Part shown: in pieces, positions 34,329 to 42,424 of the stretch
Layout of the letters: the number at the start of each line of letters is the position of its first letter
Numbering within the stretch: the stretch's first letter is position 1
NCBI GenBank assembly: GCA_025846845.1
Contig: JAOYTL010000001.1
Coordinates: 806,001 to 870,000 of the forward strand
Direction: 5' to 3'
Source: Alloboseaceae bacterium BT-24-1
Lineage (GTDB): Bacteria; Pseudomonadota; Alphaproteobacteria; Rhizobiales; Beijerinckiaceae
Length of the DNA: 64,000 bases
Translations under genes and position numbers: made by a program
The notes under the pieces: generated by a model
Told to the model about the DNA's origin: nothing
Database searches by the model: none
Seen by the model: the letters and a program-made list of their open reading frames with translations, nothing else

Positions 34329-35153
34329 ATGTCTCTCACTCCCGCCTCCTTCGTCACGCGCGCTGCGCTCGCCGCCGATCTCGCCAAGCTCGGCCTCGTT
34401 TACGGTGATGCCGTCATGGTCCATGCCGCCGTCAGCAAGATTGGCCGCCTGCTCGACGGTCCCGACACCATCATCTCGGCCCTCGCCGATGCGGTCGGCT
34501 CCACGGGCACCGTCCTCGCTTATGCCGATTGGGAAGCACGATACGAGGATCTGGTGGACGAAGATGGCCGTGTGCCGCCGGAGTGGCGCGACCACATTCC
34601 GCCATTCGATCCGCAGCGCTCGCGTGCGATCCGCGACAATGGCGTTCTGCCGGAGTTCCTGCGGACGACGCCGGGCGCGCGGCGCAGCGGCAATCCCGGC
34701 GCCTCGCTCGCCGCTCTCGGAGCGAAGGCCGAGTGGTTCACCGCCGATCATCCGCTCGACTATGGCTATGGGCAGGGCTCGCCGCTGGCCAAGCTGGTCG
34801 AGGCCGGCGGCAAGGTGCTGATGCTCGGCGCGCCGCTCGACACGCTGACGCTGCTGCACCATGCCGAGCATCTGGCTGATATCCCCGGCAAGCGCACCCG
34901 GCGGATCGAGGTGCCGCTGGCGACGCCAGGCGGCACGCAATGGCGCATGATCGAGGAGTTCGACACCGGTGATCCGATCGTCGAGGGGCTGGCCGAGGAT
35001 TATTTCGCGGAAATTGTGTCGGAGTTCCTCGCCAGCGGCCAGGGGCGGCAGGGGATGATCGGCGGTGCGCCATCCGTGCTGGTCGAAGCAGCGACGATCA
35101 CCGCCTACGGCGTGAACTGGCTCGAAGAACGGTTCGGATCGCGCTCGCCTTGA
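34329..35153 (+). CDS. aminoglycoside N(3)-acetyltransferase family protein
   Basis: A 274-residue acetyl-CoA-dependent enzyme of the AAC(3) (Antibiotic_NAT) fold. It has VMVHAAVSKIGRL at about 29-41, the GARRSGNPGASLAALG block near residue 118, GSPLAKLVEAGGKVLMLGAP and the catalytic-His region LLHHAEHLADIPGKR. The arrangement is closest to AAC(3)-II/III proteins as I remember them. It probably acetylates the 3-amino group of 2-deoxystreptamine drugs, though chromosomal relatives may act on other amines. It starts nine bases after the photolyase gene. Confidence 0.85.
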   Translation: MSLTPASFVTRAALAADLAKLGLVYGDAVMVHAAVSKIGRLLDGPDTIISALADAVGSTGTVLAYADWEARYEDLVDEDGRVPPEWRDHIPPFDPQRSRAIRDNGVLPEFLRTTPGARRSGNPGASLAALGAKAEWFTADHPLDYGYGQGSPLAKLVEAGGKVLMLGAPLDTLTLLHHAEHLADIPGKRTRRIEVPLATPGGTQWRMIEEFDTGDPIVEGLAEDYFAEIVSEFLASGQGRQGMIGGAPSVLVEAATITAYGVNWLEERFGSRSP

Positions 35154-35199
35154 GTCTGAACTCCATTGCCCAAGCTATTGGACAATGAGTCTTCTCCGC

Positions 35200-36009
35200 C
35201 TAAACGGCGCCGTCACGACGACCGCCCCGATGCTCACCGGCCAGCTTGCGCATCGCCCAGAAATAGGCCGGGTAAGGCAGCAGCCGCATCCCCTTCATCA
35301 GCCAGGCGAGACGGCGCGGAAAGACGATTTCGAAGCCGCCTCGGGCGAAGCCGTCGACGATGCGTGTGGCGGCCTCTTCGAGCGGCACCATGAACGGCAT
35401 CGGGAAACTGTTGCGCTGGGTCATCGCCGTGTCGACGAAGCCGGGATTGACCAGTTGCAGGCGAATGCCCTGCCGCTCGCAGTCGAATCTCAACGCCTCG
35501 CAGAGATGGATCGCGGCTGCTTTCGACGCTCCGTAAGCCGCTGCGCCCGGCAGCCCGCGATACCCCGCGAGCGAGGCGTTGACCGCGATCTGGCCCTTGC
35601 CGCGCGACGCCATGCGTTCGGCGACAGCGGCCGCGCCGCGTACGACGCCGATGAAATTGACCGCGAAGACCTGCTCGAAGGCCGCAACGTCGATCAGGCC
35701 AGGCCCGTTGCGCGGGGCAATCCCGGCATTGAGGAAGGCGAGCGCGATCGGCCCATGCACGCTCTCGATGCCCTCGACGACAGCCGCCATCGCCATCGGA
35801 TCGCCCACGTCGCCGCAATGAGCGACGATCCGCCCCGGAAAACCGTCTGCGCTCAGCGCCAGCGCTTCGAGCTTGTCGAGCCGGCGCGCGGTCGCCGCAA
35901 CCGTCCAGCCGCGCCGCGCCAGTTCGAGCGCCACGGCCGCGCCGATGCCGGAGCTCGCCCCGGTCACCCAGGCGACGCCATCCTGCGGCTCGATGCGCGG
36001 CATGATCAT
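35200..36009 (-). CDS. SDR-family oxidoreductase
   Basis: A 269-residue classical short-chain dehydrogenase. The cofactor loop is TGASSGIG (16-23) with a basic residue at the end of strand 2 (ATARRLDK), suggesting NADP. NAG is present near residue 95, and the catalytic Ser and YxxxK lie in NASLAGYRGLPGAAAYGASK. The C-terminal part is hydrophobic (PYPAYFWAMRKLA). The substrate is unknown. It is convergent with the AAC(3) gene. Confidence 0.9.
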   Translation of the reverse strand: MIMPRIEPQDGVAWVTGASSGIGAAVALELARRGWTVAATARRLDKLEALALSADGFPGRIVAHCGDVGDPMAMAAVVEGIESVHGPIALAFLNAGIAPRNGPGLIDVAAFEQVFAVNFIGVVRGAAAVAERMASRGKGQIAVNASLAGYRGLPGAAAYGASKAAAIHLCEALRFDCERQGIRLQLVNPGFVDTAMTQRNSFPMPFMVPLEEAATRIVDGFARGGFEIVFPRRLAWLMKGMRLLPYPAYFWAMRKLAGEHRGGRRDGAV

Positions 36010-36165
36010 CTTCTGGTCGAGCCTCCATGCCGCGTAGTCCTGCCGGACCCTAGTGATGCGGAGCCCTCAGCGGAAGCCCCACCGGCAGCGTCCCCGCCTG
36101 GCTTCCCACCATCTTTTCCGGACCGATCTCGCCTGCGATAAGCTGTCCGGAAGAAGGAGATCGCG

Positions 36166-36882
36166 ATGCCGACCGAATTGCTGTTCCGAGACGATGCTTA
36201 TCTTGGCGAAACGCCCGCGACCGTCGTCGCGATCAACGAGCGCGGCGGCATCGAGCTCGACAGGACCGTCTTTTACGCCACCGGTGGCGGCCAGCCAGGC
36301 GATGCCGGCGTCCTCGTCCGCAGCGACGGCTCGGAAATCGCGATCGGCACGGCGATCTACAATCCCGAGGACAAGAGCCGCATCCTGCATGTCCCCCTCG
36401 AAGGCCAGGCGGCGCCGGCCGTCGGCGAGACTGTGGTTGCGAAGCTCGACTGGGAGCGCCGCCTGAAGCGCATGCGCATCCACACCGCGCTGCACCTGCT
36501 CAGTGTCGTCCTGCCCTACCCCGTCACCGGCGGCGCGATCGGCGACGGCGACGGAAGGCTCGATTTCGACATTCCCGAAGGCGGGCTCGACAAGGCCGAG
36601 CTGACCGAGAAGCTGAAGGCGCTGGTGGCGAAGAACGCCGCAATCACCGAGAGCTGGATCACCGACGAGGAACTCGACGCCAATCCCGGCCTGGTCAAGA
36701 CCATGTCGGTCAAGCCGCCGCGCGGCTCGGGCCGGGTCAGGCTGGTCTCGATCGAGGGCATCGACCTGCAGCCCTGCGGCGGCACCCATGTGCGCAATAC
36801 CTCGGAGATCGGCACTGTCGCCGTCACCGATGTCGAGAAGAAGGGCAAGCAGAACCGGCGCGTGCGCATCGCACTCGCCTGA
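36166..36882 (+). CDS. alanyl-tRNA editing protein AlaX
   Basis: A free-standing editing domain that hydrolyses Ser- or Gly-tRNA(Ala). It has 238 residues with the zinc motifs HTALH (H106, H110) and CGGTH (C204, H208), and the FYATGGGQPGDAG opening shared with the AlaRS editing domain. The length suggests AlaX-M. AAGGAG before the ATG gives a good ribosome site. It lies 48 bases upstream of sseA on the same strand. Confidence 0.92.
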   Translation: MPTELLFRDDAYLGETPATVVAINERGGIELDRTVFYATGGGQPGDAGVLVRSDGSEIAIGTAIYNPEDKSRILHVPLEGQAAPAVGETVVAKLDWERRLKRMRIHTALHLLSVVLPYPVTGGAIGDGDGRLDFDIPEGGLDKAELTEKLKALVAKNAAITESWITDEELDANPGLVKTMSVKPPRGSGRVRLVSIEGIDLQPCGGTHVRNTSEIGTVAVTDVEKKGKQNRRVRIALA

Positions 36883-36930
36883 ACTTTCCGCCATAACATC
36901 CTGAAAACAGACTCTTCCGAGGACGCGCGC

Positions 36931-37785
36931 ATGGCCCGCAACGACATCTTCGTCTCGACGCAATGGCTGGCCGAGCGGCTCGACGCGCCCGATGTCGTCG
37001 TGGTCGAGGGCTCCTATTACCTGCCGGCCCAGAACCGCGACGCCAACGCCGAGTATGCGCAGCAGCGCATCCCAGGCGCAGTGCGCTTCGACATCGACGC
37101 GGTGAAGGACAAGGGGTCGAGCCTGCCGCACATGCTGCCGCGGCCGGATGCATTTGCCGCTGCGGTCGGCGCCATGGGCATCGGCGACGGCATGCGCATC
37201 GTCGTCTATGACGGGCTTGGCCTGTTCTCGGCGCCGCGGGTGCGCTGGACCTTCCAGACCTTCGGCGCCAAGGACGTGGTGATCCTCGAAGGCGGCATGC
37301 CGCAATGGCTGGCGGAAGGCCGGCCGGTCGAGGACGGCGCACCACGACCACGCGCCCCACGCAGCTTCACCGCCAGGCTCGACCATTCCGCCGTCGCCGA
37401 CATCGACGACATCGCGCGCGCGATCGCATCCAAATCGGCTCAGGTCATCGATGCACGCGCCGCCGATCGCTTCCGCGGCGAGGCGCCGGAGCCGCGTGCC
37501 GGCCTGCGGTCCGGCCACATACCCGGCTCGCTCAATGTGCCCTCGTCGGCACTGGTGGCGGATGGCAAGCTCAAGTCGCCGGAGGCCATCGTCGCCGTTT
37601 TCCGGGACGCCGGCGTCGATCTCGATCGGCCGGTGATGACGACCTGCGGCTCCGGCGTTTCGGCCGTGATCCTGTCGACGGCACTGGAATCGATCGGCAA
37701 GTCGACCCGCGCCGTCTATGACGGCTCCTGGTCGGAATGGGGCGCGAGCGACCGCCCCATCGCCACCGGACCGGCGAAGGGCTGA
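36931..37785 (+). CDS. sseA: 3-mercaptopyruvate sulfurtransferase
   Basis: Transfers sulfur from 3-mercaptopyruvate to a thiol or cyanide acceptor. The protein has 284 residues in two rhodanese domains. The catalytic loop is CGSGVS with Cys239, the hallmark of this subtype rather than thiosulfate sulfurtransferase. It lies 48 bases after alaX, likely cotranscribed, and four bases from the convergent glutaminase gene. Confidence 0.93.
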   Translation: MARNDIFVSTQWLAERLDAPDVVVVEGSYYLPAQNRDANAEYAQQRIPGAVRFDIDAVKDKGSSLPHMLPRPDAFAAAVGAMGIGDGMRIVVYDGLGLFSAPRVRWTFQTFGAKDVVILEGGMPQWLAEGRPVEDGAPRPRAPRSFTARLDHSAVADIDDIARAIASKSAQVIDARAADRFRGEAPEPRAGLRSGHIPGSLNVPSSALVADGKLKSPEAIVAVFRDAGVDLDRPVMTTCGSGVSAVILSTALESIGKSTRAVYDGSWSEWGASDRPIATGPAKG

Positions 37786-37789
37786 CCGA

Positions 37790-38713
37790 TCAAAATACCG
37801 ACCAGCCGGTGCGCTCGACCAGGCGTTCGAGCGCGAGCGCACCGACATGCGAAGTACCGGCGGCATTGAGGCCGGGCGACCAGACCGCTATCGCCGCCTG
37901 CTTCGGCACGATGGCGAGGATGCCGCCGCCTACGCCACTCTTGCCGGGCAGCCCGACCTTGAAGGCGAACTCGCCCGAGGCGTCGTAATGGCCGCAGGTC
38001 ATCATCAGCGCCTTGACGCGGCGGGCCCGCGCCGGGCGGCAGACCACGGTGCCGGTCAACGGGTCTATGCCATCGCCGGCGAGGAACAGGCCAGCTCGCG
38101 CGAGCTGGGCGCAGCTCAGCTTGAGCGCGCATTGATGGAAGTAGACGTCGAGCACCTCGGCGACCGGGTTCTTGAGATTGCCGAAGGCGCGGATGAAATT
38201 GGCGAGGCTGGCATTGCGGAAGCCGGTCTGCGCCTCCGAACTCGCCACCTCCTTGTCGATCGCGACCGTGCGATCGCCCGAGCATTTGCGCAGGAAGGCG
38301 AGGATCTCGGCCGCCGTCTTCTTCGGCGTCCGGCCGGTCAGCAGCGCATCGGTGACAACGAGCGCGCCGGCATTGATGAACGGGTTGCGCGGCACGCCGC
38401 GCTCCTGCTCGAGCTGGACGATCGAGTTGAAGGCCGAGCCCGAGGGCTCGCGCCCGACGCGCTGCCAGAGCCGGGCGCCGACCCGCTCCAGCGCCAGTGT
38501 CAGGGTGAAGACCTTGGAGATGCTCTGGATCGAGAACGGGACGCCGGCATCGCCGGCCTCGGCCCGCTCCCCGGTACAGGTGATCACGGCGAGACCGAAG
38601 CAGCGCGGATCGACCCGTGACAGCGCCGGGATATAGCCCGCCACCTTGCCGCCGCCGATATGCTCGGCGATGTCGGCATGAACGGAAGCGACGATGTCCG
38701 ACAGGTTGCGCAA
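37790..38713 (-). CDS. glsA: glutaminase
   Basis: Hydrolyses glutamine to glutamate and ammonia. It has 307 residues, typical for the beta-lactamase-fold GlsA family, with the Ser-x-x-Lys pair in SIQSISK (Ser64, Lys67) and the conserved NPFINAGALV and SGVGGGILAIVP blocks. The start is a TTG at 38713, chosen because GGAG lies eight bases upstream and the length matches; an open frame continues far upstream but without homology. It is convergent with sseA. Confidence 0.93.
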   Translation of the reverse strand: MRNLSDIVASVHADIAEHIGGGKVAGYIPALSRVDPRCFGLAVITCTGERAEAGDAGVPFSIQSISKVFTLTLALERVGARLWQRVGREPSGSAFNSIVQLEQERGVPRNPFINAGALVVTDALLTGRTPKKTAAEILAFLRKCSGDRTVAIDKEVASSEAQTGFRNASLANFIRAFGNLKNPVAEVLDVYFHQCALKLSCAQLARAGLFLAGDGIDPLTGTVVCRPARARRVKALMMTCGHYDASGEFAFKVGLPGKSGVGGGILAIVPKQAAIAVWSPGLNAAGTSHVGALALERLVERTGWSVF

Positions 38714-38848
38714 TGTCCGAACTCCGCCACTGCCTGGCCAACAAGCAGCCGAGCTTGGCATTCGCCCGTTGATGCCGCAATCGCGCCGGCGGGAGCTTGG
38801 CAAACTCGATACCCGCTGCGCATGCTGCGCCCGTGCTGGGAGCCACCC

Positions 38849-39598
38849 ATGACCTATTGCCTCGGGATCCTGCTGCCGTCCGGCCTGATCCTCGCCTCCG
38901 ATTCCCGCTCCAGTGCCGGCGTCGACCAGATCGCCGTGGTGAAGAAGCTCGCTCTGTTCGAAGTGCCGAACGAGCGTGTGATCGCGATCCTCTCGGCCGG
39001 GAATCTCGCGACGACGCAGGCCGTGATCACCATGATCCGACAATACACCAGGCATAAGCAGGATCTCTCGACCGGAGCGGAGAACCGCGACATCCTGGCG
39101 GCGCGCACCATGTTCGACGTGGCGCAGATCGTCGGCGGGGTATTGCGCGAGGTGCTGCGCGCCAACCGCGCCTTCGTCGAACCCTATGGCGATCCCAACG
39201 GCTCCTTCCTCGTCGCCGGCCAGATCGCCGGCGAGCCGCACCGGCTGTTCCAGGTCTATTCGGCCGGCAACTTCGTCGAGGCCTCGGGGCGGACCCAGTT
39301 CCTCCAGCTCGGCGAGACCAAATACGGCAAGCCGATCCTCGACCGGGCACTGCAGGAGGCGAGCGGGCTCGACGAGGCGGCCAAGCTCGCGCTGCTCTCC
39401 TTCGACGCCACGGTGCGCTCGAACCTCTCGGTCGCGCCGCCGATCGATCTCCTGCGCTACGAAGCCGACAGCTTCTCGACCCGGCATCTCGCCAAATACG
39501 ACAGCCACCACCCCTATTGGGCCGACATGCGCCAGCGCTACAGCGACGGGCTGACGGCGCTGGTCGCGAGCCTGCCCGCGCCGGATTTCCCGGCCTGA
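38849..39598 (+). CDS. Anbu-type proteasome homologue (solitary)
   Basis: A 249-residue Ntn-hydrolase of the proteasome beta-subunit fold. Translation begins MTYCLGILLPSGLILASDSR followed by SSAGVDQIAVVKK, the Anbu signature, so removal of Met would expose Thr2 as the nucleophile; Asp18 and the Lys after VVK fit the catalytic set. The Ser-Ala-Gly stretch AILSAGNLATTQAV also matches Anbu. Family members usually sit with ATP-grasp, alpha-E and transglutaminase-like genes; here none is adjacent. Its substrate is unknown. Its stop directly abuts that of the converging ankyrin gene. Confidence 0.82.
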   Translation: MTYCLGILLPSGLILASDSRSSAGVDQIAVVKKLALFEVPNERVIAILSAGNLATTQAVITMIRQYTRHKQDLSTGAENRDILAARTMFDVAQIVGGVLREVLRANRAFVEPYGDPNGSFLVAGQIAGEPHRLFQVYSAGNFVEASGRTQFLQLGETKYGKPILDRALQEASGLDEAAKLALLSFDATVRSNLSVAPPIDLLRYEADSFSTRHLAKYDSHHPYWADMRQRYSDGLTALVASLPAPDFPA

Positions 39599-40306
39599 CT
39601 ACTGCAGCGATACGACCATCGCCGCGTAGCCGCGGCGGCGTGCGTGCTCGAGCGGCGTGACGCCGTCGCGATCGGCGAGATCGCGCCGCGCGCCCGCCGT
39701 AACCAGCGCCCTCACCGTCTCGATATGGCGCGGCCCGCCATTGCCGAGGATCACCGCCTCGATGAGCGCCGTCCAGCCGAGGTTGTTGACATGGTCGAGC
39801 GGCGCGCCGGCGGCGATCAGCTCGCGCACGACGCCGTCATGGCCGAGATGGGCGGCCGCAATCAGCGCCGTACCGCGATAGGGGCTGGTGATGGCACGCG
39901 GATCGCCGCCGACAGCGAGCGCTGTCCGCATCGTTTCGAGATCGTCGGCAACGGCTGCGATCGTGATGGCGTCATAGGATTGGCCATCGAGCGCGCGAGG
40001 ATCGGCTCCGGCTTTCACCAGAACCTGCATCGCCTCGCGCTGGCGAGCATGGGCCGCGACATGCAGCGCGGTGCGGCCTCCGCCGTCCCGGGCTTCGAGC
40101 CGGTTGCCGGCAGCAACGGCCTGCCTGAGGGCCGCAAGGTCGCCGCGATGCGCCGCCAGATGCAGCGCATCATAGGCTGCGATCTCAGCCGGCGATGGCG
40201 GGATCTGGGCGCTCGCGGCCCTACTTAAGCCGAGGGCAGCGACGATAAGCAGCGTCCGAAACACGTTTCGGCAAACGTTAGCCCCGCGTCGTTTCGTCTC
40301 AGCCAT
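39599..40306 (-). CDS. secreted ankyrin-repeat protein
   Basis: A 235-residue protein with a signal peptide at residues 1-33 (ALGLSRAASAQ). The mature part holds about five ankyrin repeats, such as GGRTALHVAAHARQREAMQV, LVKAGADPRALDG and LGWTALIEAVILGNGG. It is likely periplasmic and mediates a protein contact of unknown partner. GGAAG precedes the ATG at 40306; the longer upstream frame lies over the small-RNA candidate and is rejected. It is convergent with the Anbu gene with no gap. Confidence 0.87.
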   Translation of the reverse strand: MAETKRRGANVCRNVFRTLLIVAALGLSRAASAQIPPSPAEIAAYDALHLAAHRGDLAALRQAVAAGNRLEARDGGGRTALHVAAHARQREAMQVLVKAGADPRALDGQSYDAITIAAVADDLETMRTALAVGGDPRAITSPYRGTALIAAAHLGHDGVVRELIAAGAPLDHVNNLGWTALIEAVILGNGGPRHIETVRALVTAGARRDLADRDGVTPLEHARRRGYAAMVVSLQ

Positions 40307-40339
40307 CTGCTTCCACCCGCCATTTCCGCACAATAGGCG

Positions 40340-40506
40340 CGAAAAAACGCACCCTGCCCAAAATAGGGTCAGCTTTGCTGTCCCTTCCCCCTTGCAGCCC
40401 GCTTCGGGCCGCCCTATTTCCTGTGCACCGCAGCAGCGATGTTGCGGCGCCCTCCTTGGGCGTTTCCTCCCTAGACTTGGGCCTGCGCTTCGGCGTGGGC
40501 CTTTTT
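40340..40506 (+). ncRNA. ssrS: 6S-like regulatory RNA (putative)
   Basis: The forward strand between the mop and ankyrin genes has no gene but folds well. A closing stem pairs GCCCAA (40356-40361) with TTGGGC (40477-40482) and AGGG (40365-40368) with CCCT (40469-40472). Inside are a GCCCG/CGGGC hairpin, an eight-pair CCGCAGCA/TGTTGCGG hairpin with a GCGA loop, and CGCCC/GGGCG. The text TTGGGCGTTTCCTCCCT resembles, from memory, alphaproteobacterial 6S RNAs, which bind RNA polymerase. A terminator on the same strand follows. Exact ends are estimates, and the identity is unproven. Confidence 0.55.
40480..40506 (+). terminator. Rho-independent terminator
   Basis: GGCCTGCGC pairs with GCGTGGGCC (two wobble pairs) around a TTCG tetraloop and is followed by TTTTT. 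No protein gene on the forward strand ends here, so it must end a non-coding transcript. Confidence 0.8.
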
Positions 40507-40561
40507 CTTTGCGGAGAAGGCTACGCAGCCGGCGGCGGCCGCGCAACCAGACGCATTGCAA

Positions 40562-40768
40562 TCAGTCGATCGCGATCATCACGTCGGAGGCCTTCACCAC
40601 GGCGTAGGCCTTCTGCCCGACTGCGAGCTTGAGTTCGTCGACCGCGGCATTGGTGATCGCCGAGGTGACGATGGTGCCGCCGACATCGAGCTTCACATGG
40701 GCGGTGGTCGCGCCCTTGACGATCTCGACGATGGTGCCCTTGAGCTGGTTGCGGGCGGAAATCTTCAT
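40562..40768 (-). CDS. mop: molybdopterin/molybdate-binding protein (Mop/TOBE)
   Basis: A 68-residue molbindin, a single TOBE domain. The sequence starts MKISARNQLKGTIVEIVKGA and shows KLDVGGTIVTSAITNAAVDEL followed by LAVGQKAYAVVKASDVMI, the classic Mop pattern. Such proteins form hexamers that store molybdate. GGAGACCGGC before the ATG is a clear ribosome site. It is divergent from modABC with a candidate ModE site between them. Confidence 0.93.
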   Translation of the reverse strand: MKISARNQLKGTIVEIVKGATTAHVKLDVGGTIVTSAITNAAVDELKLAVGQKAYAVVKASDVMIAID

Positions 40769-40834
40769 GCCGGTCTCCTCGATCTGACATCCTTGCGAGC
40801 CGGCCTCTGCCGGACTCGACCTTTGGTCGCCTAC

Positions 40835-40858
40835 CGTTATATTCAGCCGCACATAGCG
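40835..40858. promoter_or_regulatory. candidate ModE box
   Basis: CGTTATAT (40835-40842) and ACATAGCG (40851-40858) form an imperfect inverted repeat, six of eight positions pairing, across eight bases. It lies between the divergent mop and modA genes and resembles the known molybdate box. Confidence 0.5.
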
Positions 40859-40882
40859 ACCGCAACCGCAGCGAGGCCCCTC

Positions 40883-41701
40883 ATGCCATCGAACCGCCGA
40901 AACATGTGCTCCGGTCTCTTGGGTTTCACCGCCGCGCTGCTGATCGGCGTCGCCTCCTTTGCCGGCCCGGCCTTCGCCCAGAGCAAGGAACTGGTGATCT
41001 TTGCTGCTGCGAGCCTGAAGAACGCGCTCGACGAGGCCACGGCCAACTGGGTCAAGGAGAGCGGCAAGCCGGCGCCCAAGATCTCCTATGCCGCCAGCAA
41101 CGCGCTGGCCAAGCAGCTCGAACAGGGCGCGCCGGCCGATCTCTTCCTCTCGGCCGATCTCGACTGGATGGACTATGCGGCCGGCAAGAACCTGATCAAC
41201 AAGGACAGTCGCGTCAGCCTGCTCGCCAACCGGATCGCGCTGATCGCGCCCGCCGACGCCACGACCACGGCGACGCTGGCGCCCGGCGTCGATCTCTCCG
41301 CTGCGCTCGGCTCGAGCCGGCTCGCCATGGGCAATGTCGATTCGGTGCCGGCCGGCAAATACGGCAAGGCGGCGCTGGAGAAACTCGGCGGCTGGGACAA
41401 GGTCAAGGACAAGGTGGCGCAGGCCGACAATGTCCGCGCCGCGCTGCTGCTGGTCTCGCGCGGCGAGGCGCCGCTCGGCATCGTCTACACCACCGACGCC
41501 GCCGCCGATCCGAAGGTCAAGGTGATCGCGACCTTCCCGGAGGATACCCACCCGCCGATCATCTACCCGGTCGCCATCACCAAGGATTCGGTCAATCCCG
41601 ACGCCCAGGGCTTCCTCAGCTATCTGCGCGGCAACGGCGCCAAGGCGAGCTTCGAGAAGCAGGGCTTCACGGTCCTGAACAAGCCGGCCTCATCCTCGTA
41701 A
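40883..41701 (+). CDS. modA: molybdate ABC transporter substrate-binding protein
   Basis: A 272-residue periplasmic binding protein. Residues 1-32 are a signal peptide (GPAFAQ). The mature protein opens LVIFAAASLKNALDEA, with ISYAASNALAKQLEQGAPADLF and the molybdate-binding GEAPLGIVYTTDAAAD stretch. GAGG precedes the ATG at 40883. It starts the modABC operon, which imports molybdate for enzymes such as the molybdopterin oxidoreductase at 17517. Confidence 0.95.
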   Translation: MPSNRRNMCSGLLGFTAALLIGVASFAGPAFAQSKELVIFAAASLKNALDEATANWVKESGKPAPKISYAASNALAKQLEQGAPADLFLSADLDWMDYAAGKNLINKDSRVSLLANRIALIAPADATTTATLAPGVDLSAALGSSRLAMGNVDSVPAGKYGKAALEKLGGWDKVKDKVAQADNVRAALLLVSRGEAPLGIVYTTDAAADPKVKVIATFPEDTHPPIIYPVAITKDSVNPDAQGFLSYLRGNGAKASFEKQGFTVLNKPASSS

Positions 41702-41725
41702 GCCATTGCTCGTAAGGGATTGCTC

Positions 41726-42424
41726 GTGAGCGACTGGCTGACGCCGGAGGAATGGACGGCCGTCCGCCTCAGCCTGATCGTCGCAACCACTGCGATGCTG
41801 GCGAGCCTGCCCTTGGGGCTCGCCGTCGCCTGGCTGCTGGCGCGCGGGCGCTTCTGGGGCAAGTCGCTGCTCGACGCCGTCATCCACCTGCCGCTGATCC
41901 TGCCGCCGGTCGTCACCGGCTATCTCCTGCTGATCGGTTTTGGACGGCGCGGACCGATCGGCCAGTTCCTCTATGACTGGTTCGGCATCGTCCTCTCCTT
42001 CCGCTGGACGGGGGCGGCGCTGGCCTGCGCGGTGATGGGCTTCCCGCTGATGGTCCGGGCGATCCGGCTCTCGATCGAGGCGATCGACCGCAAGCTCGAG
42101 GATGCGGCGGGAACGCTCGGTGCCGGCCCGTTCTGGGTGTTCCTGACGGTGACGCTGCCGCTGGCTTTGCCCGGCATCCTCGCCGGCATGATCCTGTGCT
42201 TCGCCAAGGCGATGGGCGAGTTCGGCGCGACCATCACCTTCGTCTCCAACATCCCCGGCGAGACGCAGACCCTGCCCTCGGCGATCTACACCTTCACCCA
42301 GGTGCCGAACGGCGATGCCGGCGCGATGCGGCTCACCCTGATCTCGATCGCGATCTCGGTCGCAGCGCTGTTCGCCTCGGAATTCCTGGCGCGGCTGGTC
42401 GGTCGGCGGATCGCCGTCGAATGA
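41726..42424 (+). CDS. modB: molybdate ABC transporter permease
   Basis: A 232-residue inner membrane permease with about five helices and the EAA motif for ATPase contact (EDAAGTLGAGPFWVFLTVTLP). AAGGG seven bases upstream supports the GTG at 41726 over the TTG at 41720. Its TGA overlaps the modC ATG (ATGA), so they are translationally coupled. Confidence 0.93.
   Translation: MSDWLTPEEWTAVRLSLIVATTAMLASLPLGLAVAWLLARGRFWGKSLLDAVIHLPLILPPVVTGYLLLIGFGRRGPIGQFLYDWFGIVLSFRWTGAALACAVMGFPLMVRAIRLSIEAIDRKLEDAAGTLGAGPFWVFLTVTLPLALPGILAGMILCFAKAMGEFGATITFVSNIPGETQTLPSAIYTFTQVPNGDAGAMRLTLISIAISVAALFASEFLARLVGRRIAVE

Noticed and set aside
40556..40882. In-frame extension of modA upstream of 40883
   Set aside because: The signal peptide begins at 40883 with GAGG upstream; the extension runs through the mop gene and regulatory region.
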